Source: Deltaproteobacteria bacterium
Lineage (GTDB): Bacteria > Desulfobacterota > Desulfobaccia > Desulfobaccales > 0-14-0-80-60-11
Assembly (NCBI GenBank): GCA_019308625.1
Contig: JAFDHU010000099.1
Span: 1 to 5,864 of the forward strand
Reading direction: 5' to 3'
DNA length: 5,864 nt
Position numbers and translations under genes: made by a program. The notes under the pieces are model-generated. The model had not been told where the DNA came from. It did not search any database and was given only the letters and a program-made list of their open reading frames with translations. This document shows positions 1 through 5,486 of the stretch, piece by piece; position 1 is the stretch's first letter, and each line of letters starts with the position of its first letter.

Positions 1-813
1 AGCCTGGAGGCCCTGAGCCTAGAGGATCTGCAGGAGTTTTATCAGCGGGAGTTCTGCCCCCAAACTGCCACCCTGGCCATAGTAGGCATGCTCTCTTTTG
101 AGCATATGGCTGAGGAAGTTCAAAATTGCTGGGCCCGCTGGTCCGGGGGCGGGCCGGCCAGCCCACCTTATACCGAACCCCCCTCCACCATCTGTCAGCC
201 CGGCATCTATCTCTTGGACCGGCCAGGGCTGGCCCAGAGCGAAATACGTTTGGGCTTCCTGGGGCTGCCCCGCAGGCACCCTGACTTCTTTGCTCTCCGC
301 CTGGTTAATTACATTCTGGGGGGCGGTGGCTTCTCCTCCCGTCTCATGACCCGCATCCGGTCGGACCTGGGACTCACCTACGGCATCCGCAGCCACTTTT
401 TCTTCCGCCGGGCCCCGGGCCCCTTTTTGGTGTCCACCTTTACCCCGGCGCCCCACACGGCCCGGGTGATTGAGGAAATCCAAGCCGTTATCCGGGAGGT
501 CCGGGATCACGGCGTTACTGCCCAGGAGCTGGAGGAAGCCCAAAGCTACTATGTGGGCCATTTCCCTCTGGGGCTGGAGACGCCTCGGGCGTTGTGCCGC
601 CAGGTGCTGGCCATTGATCTTCACGATTTGGGCTGGGATTACCTCAAGTTCTATTGTGAGCGGATAAAGGGGGTGACCCTGAAAGAAGCCCGGCAAGCGG
701 CCCGGGCGCACCTCAAACCCGAAAACCTGGTTATTCTGGTGGTAGGGCCGGCGGCCCGGTGTCGGAAGGACTTGGAGGCGCTGGGGCCGGTGCACCTGCT
801 GGAGGACGATTAA
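1..813 (+). CDS. M16-family peptidase-like protein, C-terminal part (5' end outside window)
   Basis: The frame is open from the first base and ends at TAA 811-813, giving 270 visible residues of a longer protein. Residues 1-29 read like the end of an M16 domain (a 'L..LSLEDLQEFYQ.EF.P..ATLAIVG' pattern). From about residue 66 to 250 a second M16-like domain follows. It contains GGGGFSSRLMTRIRSDLGLTYG (residues 107-128 region), the family's R/Y element, with Arg120 and Tyr127 as the likely substrate-binding pair. The zinc-binding HxxEH motif belongs to the N-terminal half and is not visible, so I cannot say whether this chain is the catalytic one or the inactive partner often encoded beside it. 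M16B proteins are zinc peptidases or inactive partner subunits; the substrate here is unknown. The gene stops 13 bases before the dsrA -35 box, and no terminator is evident between them, so read-through into dsr is possible. No functional link to sulfite reduction is apparent. Confidence 0.88.
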   Translation, partial: SLEALSLEDLQEFYQREFCPQTATLAIVGMLSFEHMAEEVQNCWARWSGGGPASPPYTEPPSTICQPGIYLLDRPGLAQSEIRLGFLGLPRRHPDFFALRLVNYILGGGGFSSRLMTRIRSDLGLTYGIRSHFFFRRAPGPFLVSTFTPAPHTARVIEEIQAVIREVRDHGVTAQELEEAQSYYVGHFPLGLETPRALCRQVLAIDLHDLGWDYLKFYCERIKGVTLKEARQAARAHLKPENLVILVVGPAARCRKDLEALGPVHLLEDD

Positions 814-826
814 AGATATTTTTTAG

Positions 827-855
827 TTGACAAATGCCCTGTAATATTATGTGAT
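827..855 (+). promoter_or_regulatory. Candidate sigma-70 promoter of the dsr operon
   Basis: A perfect TTGACA (827-832) is followed after 17 bases by TGTGAT (850-855), which matches four of six bases of the -10 consensus. An alternative -10 is TGATAA (852-857, 19-base spacing). The surrounding 814-880 stretch is AT-rich, in contrast to the coding DNA on both sides. A start near 862 would give a leader of about 57 bases before the dsrA ATG. The -35 box is convincing; the -10 choice is uncertain. Confidence 0.55.
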
Positions 856-860
856 AACAG

Positions 861-876
861 TGATTGTGAAAAAAAG
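861..876 (+). promoter_or_regulatory. Shared promoter motif copy 1, TGATTGTGAAAAAAAG (possible regulator half-site)
   Basis: This 16-base stretch recurs with a single mismatch at 5071-5086 in front of the ferredoxin gene. It begins 34 bases after the start of the -35 box, close to the predicted transcription start. TTGTGAA is the left half of the known Rex operator pattern (TTGTGAA-N4-TTCACAA) and TTGTGA resembles a CRP/FNR-type half-site. The right half (AGGATAA) is poor, so assignment to a regulator is inference. Confidence 0.4.
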
Positions 877-904
877 GATAAGCCCTTTGGGGATCATTTA
901 AGTC

Positions 905-912
905 AGGAGGAG
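905..912 (+). promoter_or_regulatory. Ribosome binding site of dsrA
   Basis: AGGAGGAG lies 6 bases before the ATG at 919 (8 bases from the AGGAGG core). It is a near-perfect Shine-Dalgarno sequence, fixes the dsrA start and predicts strong translation. Confidence 0.85.
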
Positions 913-918
913 AATTTC

Positions 919-2178
919 ATGCACAAAACCCCAATGTTGGATCACTTGGAATCCGGTCCATGGCCCAGCTTCGTGAAGGATTTGAAGCGGATGGCCGCCC
1001 AAAAAAGCGAAGTGAATGACCTGTTGGGGCAACTTGAGAGGTCGTACAGGGAAAAAATCACCCACTGGAAGCACGGCGGCATTGTGGGCGTCCTGGGATA
1101 CGGTTCCGGCATCATCGGCCGTTATTCTGACCTGCCGGAGGAGTTCCCGGGCCTGGAGCACTTCCACACCATGCGGATTAATCATCCTTCCGCTTGGTTT
1201 TACAGCACCCAAGCCTTGCGGGAGCTGTGCGACATCTGGGATAAGCATGGTAGCGGCGTGCTCAACCTGCACGGCTCCACCGGTGACATCATCTTTTTGG
1301 GGTGCCGCACCGAGGCTCTGGAACCCTGTTTTGCGGACCTGACTGCCAAAGGTTGGGATATCGGCGGCTCCGGCTCCGCCATGCGCAGCCCTTCCTGCTG
1401 TGTGGGCCCGGCCCGCTGTGAATGGGCCTGTTACGACACCCTGGAGGCCTGCTATCAGGTAACCCAGGAGTTTCAGTTTGACTTGCACCGGCCCTCTTAT
1501 CCTTACAAATTCAAGTATAAATTCTCCGGCTGTCCCAATGACTGCGTGGCCGCGGTGGCCCGGGCGGATCTGTCCGTCATCGGAGTCTGGAAGGATGATA
1601 TCCGCATTGACCAGTCCGCGGTGGAGGCTTATGCCGCCGGTGAAATCAAGCCTAGGGGAGGCGGAGCCCATGTGGACAAACTGGATATCCAGGCTGATGT
1701 GGTGGATTTGTGCCCCACCCATTGCATGTCCTGGGACGGCAGGAAACTCACTATTGACAACAAGAATTGCAACCACTGCATGCATTGCATCAACCTGATG
1801 CCTCAGGCCCTGCGGCCCGGGACTGAGACCGGGGCCACCATCCTTCTCGGCTCTCATGCCCCCATTCTGGAAGGTGCCCAGATGAGCTGGGTGATTGTGC
1901 CTTTTATGGAAATGGAGCCTCCTTTTGACGAGGTAAAGGACTTGGGTTACAGAATCACCGAATGGTGGGCAGAACACGGCAAGAACCGGGAGCGCGTCGG
2001 TGAGCTCATCATGCGGCTGGGTATGCGGGCTTTCTTGGAAGCGGTGGAACTGCCGCCGGTGCCCCAGTCCGTGATATTCCCGCGCTCCAACCCCTTCTTC
2101 TTCTGGAAGCAGTCTGACTTTGATGCCGAGGCCAAAGGCCGTAAATACTACACCAAGGAAGGGTTTGACGTGGATTAA
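919..2178 (+). CDS. dsrA: Dissimilatory sulfite reductase, alpha subunit
   Basis: DsrA pairs with DsrB in the cytoplasmic alpha2-beta2 enzyme that reduces sulfite, passing sulfur to DsrC, in the terminal step of sulfate respiration. The 419-residue length is normal for bacterial DsrA. The sirohaem/[4Fe-4S] ligand pattern is intact: C161-x5-C167 (CVGPARC) and C205-x3-C209 (SGCPNDC), with the 38-residue spacing between them known from Desulfovibrio vulgaris DsrA. An inserted ferredoxin-like domain follows at about 260-295, with C265 (and C269) and then C284-x2-C287-x2-C290 binding a second [4Fe-4S] cluster that passes electrons to the sirohaem centre. The N-terminal MLDHLESGPWPSFV segment is also typical of the family. 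The start is set by a strong ribosome binding site. The gene is first in the dsrA-dsrB-dsrD-dsrN cluster and has its own candidate promoter. No frameshift or missing ligand is seen. The bacterial reductive type is inferred from overall similarity and from the adjacent dsrD. Confidence 0.98.
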   Translation: MHKTPMLDHLESGPWPSFVKDLKRMAAQKSEVNDLLGQLERSYREKITHWKHGGIVGVLGYGSGIIGRYSDLPEEFPGLEHFHTMRINHPSAWFYSTQALRELCDIWDKHGSGVLNLHGSTGDIIFLGCRTEALEPCFADLTAKGWDIGGSGSAMRSPSCCVGPARCEWACYDTLEACYQVTQEFQFDLHRPSYPYKFKYKFSGCPNDCVAAVARADLSVIGVWKDDIRIDQSAVEAYAAGEIKPRGGGAHVDKLDIQADVVDLCPTHCMSWDGRKLTIDNKNCNHCMHCINLMPQALRPGTETGATILLGSHAPILEGAQMSWVIVPFMEMEPPFDEVKDLGYRITEWWAEHGKNRERVGELIMRLGMRAFLEAVELPPVPQSVIFPRSNPFFFWKQSDFDAEAKGRKYYTKEGFDVD

Positions 2179-2206
2179 ACTTCTTAAGCTTCAAGAGGAC
2201 TTTTAA

Positions 2207-2214
2207 AGGAGGAG
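2207..2214 (+). promoter_or_regulatory. Ribosome binding site of dsrB, deciding the start
   Basis: AGGAGGAG sits here. An in-frame ATG at 2215 directly abuts it, too close for efficient initiation. The ATG at 2224 is 11 bases from the AGGAGG core and begins MAEERITDIGPP, which matches the usual DsrB N-terminus (RITDIGP). I therefore start dsrB at 2224; the 2215 start would only add Met-Thr-Pro. Confidence 0.75.
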
Positions 2215-2223
2215 ATGACACCT

Positions 2224-3300
2224 ATGGCTGAAGAACGGATCACTGATATTGGCCCCCCGCATTATGGTCAATTTCTGCCGCCTCTCATCAAAGAGAATTA
2301 CGGCAAGTGGAAATATCACGAAATCCTGGAACCCGGAGTGCTGAAGCACGTCTCGGAAACCGGCGCTGAGCTGTACTCCGTGCGGATTGCTTCCCCTCGT
2401 CTGGTCACCACCCTTTTCGCCCGGGACCTGTGCGATCTGGCCGACAAATATTGTGGTGGTTATCTGCGTTTCACCAGCCGGCACAATGCGGAGTTCCTGG
2501 TGTCCGACAAGGCCCAGTTGGAGCCCCTGAAGGCGGAGCTGGCCAAGATGGGCCTGCCCAAAGGTGGCACCGGGCATTGCGTCACCAGCATTGTCCACAC
2601 CCAGGGCTGGGTCCACTGCCATACCCCGGCCATTGACGCCTCAGGTATCGTTAAGTCGGTCATGGATGACCTCTTCGAGTATTTCGGCTCCCATCAGTTG
2701 CCGGCCCAAGTGCGCATCGCTTTGGCCTGCTGCCTGAACATGTGCGGTGCGGTGCACTGCTCCGACATCGCCATCTGCGGGGTGCACCGGACTCCGCCCA
2801 AGGTCCTGCACGACAGACTGCGCCACGTGTGCGAGATTCCCACCACCATTGCTGCTTGTCCTACGGGCGCCATCCGGCCGCACCCGGACAAATCCCTCCG
2901 GAGTGTCATTGTCAACGAAGAGCGTTGCATGTACTGCGGCAACTGCTATACCATGTGCCCGGCCATGCCCTGCTTTGACACGGAGAAGGGGGGCGTAGCC
3001 ATCCTGGTAGGGGGCAAGGTCTCCAACTCCAAGCACCCGCCCATGTTCTCCCGTCTGGCGGTGCCGTGGATCCCCAACAATCCGCCGCGCTGGCCCGAAG
3101 TGGTGGGAACCATCCGCCGGATTCTTACCAAGTACGCCGAAGGCGCCAACAAATGGGAACGCATCGGCGAGTGGATCGGGCGCATCGGCTGGGAGAAGTT
3201 CTTTGAGATATGCGACATTCCCTTCACTTACCAGCATATTGACGACTATAAATTTCAGGCGTATGATACCTATAGGACGTCAATGCATTTCAAATTTTAG
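2224..3300 (+). CDS. dsrB: Dissimilatory sulfite reductase, beta subunit
   Basis: DsrB carries the catalytically active sirohaem in characterised Dsr enzymes and forms the alpha2-beta2 complex with DsrA. The 358 residues from the ATG at 2224 have the full ligand set: C132 (GWVHCHTPA), then C169-C170 and C174 (ACCLNMCGAVHC). This spacing equals that of C151, C188, C189 and C193 in Desulfovibrio vulgaris DsrB, offset by 19. A ferredoxin-like domain follows at about 205-250, with C212 (AACPTGAI) and C235-x2-C238-x2-C241-x3-C245, for the electron-transfer [4Fe-4S] cluster. The N-terminal RITDIGPP and YHEILEPGVL segments and the aromatic C-terminus ending HFKF are characteristic. The gene begins 45 bases after the dsrA stop and ends 13 bases before dsrD, as expected for co-transcribed subunits. 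No defect is visible. Confidence 0.98.
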   Translation: MAEERITDIGPPHYGQFLPPLIKENYGKWKYHEILEPGVLKHVSETGAELYSVRIASPRLVTTLFARDLCDLADKYCGGYLRFTSRHNAEFLVSDKAQLEPLKAELAKMGLPKGGTGHCVTSIVHTQGWVHCHTPAIDASGIVKSVMDDLFEYFGSHQLPAQVRIALACCLNMCGAVHCSDIAICGVHRTPPKVLHDRLRHVCEIPTTIAACPTGAIRPHPDKSLRSVIVNEERCMYCGNCYTMCPAMPCFDTEKGGVAILVGGKVSNSKHPPMFSRLAVPWIPNNPPRWPEVVGTIRRILTKYAEGANKWERIGEWIGRIGWEKFFEICDIPFTYQHIDDYKFQAYDTYRTSMHFKF

Positions 3301-3313
3301 GCAGGTGATCTAA

Positions 3314-3559
3314 ATGGCATTACCCAAAGACGAGCTTGTAGAGCGTATCTACAAGATGGTGGAAGCGGCCCAGGGCAAAAAGCAGCTCAAGGCCAAGGAC
3401 ATTGAAAAGGCGGTGCTTAAGGAGTATCCGGATCAGCCCAGGAACGACATCAAGTTCGCCATCAAGGAACTCATTGACAGCGGGCGCTGCGTTTACACCT
3501 ATTTCGGCGGCAGCTACATTGAGCTGCCCCACGAAGAAGGCGCCGCCAAGAAGTTTTGA
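3314..3559 (+). CDS. dsrD: Dissimilatory sulfite reductase D protein (DsrAB activator)
   Basis: This is an 81-residue soluble protein, close to the 78 or so residues usual for DsrD, directly after dsrB, where dsrD is expected. The sequence suits a small winged-helix fold: helices at about 5-20 and 26-38 (KDIEKAVLKEYP), a helix at 43-56 (NDIKFAIKELIDSG), and a beta wing at 57-72 (CVYTYFGGSYIELP). DsrD was long suspected to bind DNA because of this fold but has been shown to act as an allosteric activator of DsrAB sulfite reduction. It is a marker of reductive Dsr and is generally lacking in sulfur oxidisers. The start at 3314 follows AGGTG (3303-3307) at a good distance. The identification rests on position, size and fold-like pattern rather than on a catalytic motif. 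It overlaps dsrN by one base. Confidence 0.92.
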   Translation: MALPKDELVERIYKMVEAAQGKKQLKAKDIEKAVLKEYPDQPRNDIKFAIKELIDSGRCVYTYFGGSYIELPHEEGAAKKF

Positions 3560-5016
3560 TGAGTCGGCCCTGCCCCCGTTTGCTCCTATCAGCTCTTCGG
3601 GGCGGGGCCGGCAAGACCACCCTGACTCTGGGACTCTTGGCCGCTTGGCGGGCCCAGGGAAGGGTAGTTTTACCCTTCAAAAAAGGCCCTGATTATATCG
3701 ACCCTGCATGGCACGCTTTGGCGGCCGGAGTCCCCAGCCACAACCTGGATCCCTTTCTGATGGAAAGGGACCAGATCTTGGCCTTAGTGGCCCGCCATGC
3801 CCGGCAAGCCGATGCCCTCCTGATTGAAGGCAATCGGGGTCTCTACGACGGTCTGGATGTTCAGGGCACTTACAGCACGGCGGAATTAGCCAAAATCCTG
3901 GCTACTCCCGTGGTACTGGTGGTGGACTGTATCATGGCCACCCGCACCGTGGCTGCCCTGATTTTGGGTTGTCAGCATTTTGACCCCCAAGTGCCTTTGG
4001 CCGGAGTAATCCTCAATCAGGTAGCCCGCCCCCGCCACGAAGCCATTTTACGCGAGACCATCGAACATTATTGCCGCTTGCCGGTACTGGGTGCCCTGCC
4101 GCGGCTCAAGTGCGCCATCTTCCCAGAACGGCACATGGGTCTGGTGCCGCCTCAGGAGCACAGCAGTGGGCCACGGGCTGTGGAGACCGCCAGAGAGATA
4201 GCTGAGCGCTACTTGGACCTGGAGGGTTTGTGGCAAGTGGCCAGTCAGGCTCCTCCTCTTCCCCGTCCGAAAGATGGCTTCCCGACAAAGAATCCCCCTG
4301 CGCCAAAAGTCAATATCGGGGTTATTCGGGATTCCGCCTTCCAGTTTTATTATGCGGAAAATCTGGAGGCTTTGGTTCGAGAAGGGGCCAGAATCATCGA
4401 AGTAAACGCCTTGGAGGACCAAATCCTCCCCCCTGACCTGGACGGTCTTTATATCGGCGGTGGTTTCCCCGAAACCCATGCCCATGCCCTTAGCCGGAAC
4501 CGATCCTTTCGGGAGTCAGTCCGCCAAGCAGCTGCCCACGGTCTGCCTATTTACGCTGAATGTGGCGGCCTGATGTATTTGGGCGCGGCCATCAGGATTG
4601 TGGAAGGGGAACGCTTTCCCATGGCGGGGGTGTTCCCCTTTGATTTCGTCATGGGCCGCAGGCCCCGAGGCCACGGTTACACCATCCTGGAGGTGATTCG
4701 GGAGAACCCCTACTTCCCCCCAGGAACCCGACTTAAGGGGCATGAGTTTCATTACTCCCGAATCCATCCCGAGCCCGGGCCCAATGACTCCCTAGCCTTC
4801 CATGTAATCCGGGGAGCCGGGATCGGCGGGCACCGGGATGGTCTGGTGTATCGGAATGTGTTGGCCACTTTCTCCCACCTGCATGCCATGGGTACGCCCT
4901 CGTGGGCGCCGGCTTTGGTCCGCCGGGCCTTGGAATATCAGCAAATGCGGGCTACCTCCCAGACCAGCAAAGTTCTACCCATCAGCCCTTTGAAAGCCCG
5001 GAAAAAGGCTGGCTGA
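3559..5016 (+). CDS. dsrN: DsrN, CobB/CbiA-type glutamine-dependent amidotransferase (sirohaem amidase candidate)
   Basis: This 485-residue protein has the two-domain layout of cobyrinic acid a,c-diamide synthase. The N-terminal ATP-binding domain (about 8-215) has a P-loop, GGAGKTT (15-21), then FKKGPDYIDP (40-49) and EGNRGLYDG (90-98). A linker at about 225-250 leads to a class I glutaminase-like domain (about 252-460) with YIGGGFPE (298-305), the catalytic cysteine C335 in YAECGG, GHEFHYS (395-401) and a final SHLHAMG (439-445). Such enzymes use glutamine and ATP to turn tetrapyrrole carboxylates into amides. Encoded with dsrAB, the enzyme is thought to convert sirohaem to siroamide, the amidated form found in some Dsr enzymes; a cobyrinate substrate cannot be excluded from sequence. 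The ATG at 3559 overlaps the dsrD stop (TGATG) and no good ribosome binding site precedes it, so translation is probably coupled to dsrD. A TTG three bases upstream is a less likely start. About 20 basic C-terminal residues extend past the domain. Confidence 0.92.
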   Translation: MSRPCPRLLLSALRGGAGKTTLTLGLLAAWRAQGRVVLPFKKGPDYIDPAWHALAAGVPSHNLDPFLMERDQILALVARHARQADALLIEGNRGLYDGLDVQGTYSTAELAKILATPVVLVVDCIMATRTVAALILGCQHFDPQVPLAGVILNQVARPRHEAILRETIEHYCRLPVLGALPRLKCAIFPERHMGLVPPQEHSSGPRAVETAREIAERYLDLEGLWQVASQAPPLPRPKDGFPTKNPPAPKVNIGVIRDSAFQFYYAENLEALVREGARIIEVNALEDQILPPDLDGLYIGGGFPETHAHALSRNRSFRESVRQAAAHGLPIYAECGGLMYLGAAIRIVEGERFPMAGVFPFDFVMGRRPRGHGYTILEVIRENPYFPPGTRLKGHEFHYSRIHPEPGPNDSLAFHVIRGAGIGGHRDGLVYRNVLATFSHLHAMGTPSWAPALVRRALEYQQMRATSQTSKVLPISPLKARKKAG

Positions 5017-5032
5017 CGGGAGCGATTTTTAC

Positions 5033-5062
5033 TTGACATCCCCCAGGGGGGGAGTTTATATA
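5033..5062 (+). promoter_or_regulatory. Candidate sigma-70 promoter of the ferredoxin gene
   Basis: A perfect TTGACA (5033-5038) is followed by TATATA (5057-5062, 18-base spacing; TTATAT one base earlier gives 17). The spacer is unusual: it contains CCCCC-A-GGGGG with further G residues (5040-5052). A start near 5070 would give a leader of about 155 bases. This suggests that the ferredoxin has its own transcript in addition to any read-through from dsrN, since I see no terminator after dsrN. Confidence 0.55.
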
Positions 5063-5070
5063 CAAAATAT

Positions 5071-5086
5071 TGTTTGTGAAAAAAAG
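5071..5086 (+). promoter_or_regulatory. Shared promoter motif copy 2, TGTTTGTGAAAAAAAG (possible regulator half-site)
   Basis: This copy matches 861-876 upstream of dsrA in 15 of 16 bases. It begins 38 bases after the start of the -35 box, against 34 bases in the dsrA promoter, so the placement is nearly the same. It carries the same TTGTGAA half-site followed by an A run. The right half of a palindromic operator is poor here too (AGTTCTA), so a classical dimer site is not shown. Confidence 0.4.
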
Positions 5087-5169
5087 TTCTATAACAAGGT
5101 CACATCAAGAAGCCAGTTTTTAACCCCCAAAGGACAGCAGAGCCGGGGGAGATAATTAAACAGCCAGGG

Positions 5170-5200
5170 TTGACCATCAGCCCGAAATTTTTATGGTCAA
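5170..5200 (+). repeat. Inverted repeat TTGACCAT / ATGGTCAA in the ferredoxin leader
   Basis: Arms 5170-5177 and 5193-5200 are perfect 8-base complements separated by 15 bases. The 3' arm ends 8 bases before the ribosome binding site core. It could form an RNA hairpin in the leader or be an operator. There is no U run after it, so it is not an intrinsic terminator. Confidence 0.5.
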
Positions 5201-5208
5201 AACTTTAG

Positions 5209-5216
5209 AGGAGGTG
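5209..5216 (+). promoter_or_regulatory. Ribosome binding site of the ferredoxin gene
   Basis: AGGAGGTG, 7 bases before the ATG at 5224, is an almost perfect complement to the 16S rRNA 3' end. It predicts very strong translation and fixes the start. Confidence 0.88.
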
Positions 5217-5223
5217 TACCCAC

Positions 5224-5412
5224 ATGGCTTGGCGAGTGGAAGTGGACCCTGACAAGTGCACCGGTGATGAGGAGTGCGTTAACGTCTGTCCCACGGGTGT
5301 TTTTGAGATGCAGGAAGGCAAAGCGGTGCCGGTAAACGAGGAGGAATGTTTGGGTTGCGAAAGCTGCATCGAGGTTTGCGCTGCAGGCGCTATCACAGTC
5401 ACCGAAATTTAA
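5224..5412 (+). CDS. Seven-cysteine two-cluster ferredoxin with Asp ligand position
   Basis: This 62-residue bacterial-type ferredoxin is a small, acidic cytoplasmic electron carrier. The second motif is complete: C42-x2-C45-x2-C48-x3-C52. The first is C12-x2-D15-x2-C18-x3-C22-P, with the codon GAT (5266-5268) where the second cysteine normally stands. By family rules cluster II is bound by C42, C45, C48 and C22, and cluster I by C12, C18, C52 and the D15 position. The same Cys-to-Asp change is known in Pyrococcus furiosus ferredoxin and Desulfovibrio africanus ferredoxin III, whose cluster I converts between [3Fe-4S] and [4Fe-4S]; that behaviour is inferred here. The gene has its own candidate promoter, a strong ribosome binding site and a terminator, which indicates an independent and probably abundant transcript. 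Its position after dsrN suggests, but does not prove, a role in electron supply for sulfite reduction. Confidence 0.95.
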   Translation: MAWRVEVDPDKCTGDEECVNVCPTGVFEMQEGKAVPVNEEECLGCESCIEVCAAGAITVTEI

Positions 5413-5432
5413 TTACACCCGTAAGAAATGGC

Positions 5433-5465
5433 AAACCCCGGTCCCCTGAGGGCCCGGGGTTTTTT
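5433..5465 (+). terminator. Intrinsic terminator after the ferredoxin gene
   Basis: CCCCGG (5436-5441) pairs with CCGGGG (5454-5459). After one T/C mismatch, CCC (5443-5445) pairs with GGG (5450-5452) around a CTGA loop. AAA (5433-5435) can extend the stem with TTT, and six T residues (5460-5465) follow. It lies 20 bases after the ferredoxin stop. In the reverse direction only TTT follows the stem, so it is at best a weak terminator for the convergent slyD-like gene. Confidence 0.93.
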
Positions 5466-5486
5466 ATTGGTTGACTTTAGAACCGT

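Noticed and set aside
19..795. 258-codon minus-strand open frame opposite the M16-like gene
   Set aside because: The plus-strand frame carries the M16 R/Y motif and is open from the window edge; the reverse frame shows only low-complexity Gly/Pro/Arg-rich sequence.
861..881. A full palindromic Rex or HcpR operator upstream of dsrA
   Set aside because: Only the left half TTGTGAA fits; the right half AGGATAA matches TTCACAA at three of seven positions, so a full operator is not claimed.
898..1977. Long 359-codon open frame on the minus strand opposite dsrA
   Set aside because: It lies wholly antisense to a fully conserved dsrA, its translation resembles no recognisable family, and such long shadow frames are common opposite GC-rich genes.
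2641..3237. 198-codon minus-strand open frame opposite dsrB
   Set aside because: It is antisense to the conserved ferredoxin domain of DsrB and shows no recognisable domain; judged a codon-bias shadow.
5040..5060. CCCCC/GGGGG block as an intrinsic terminator of the dsr operon
   Set aside because: The loop would be only one to three bases, and the stem is followed by G residues and AGTTTATA rather than a T run; it fits better as a promoter spacer element.
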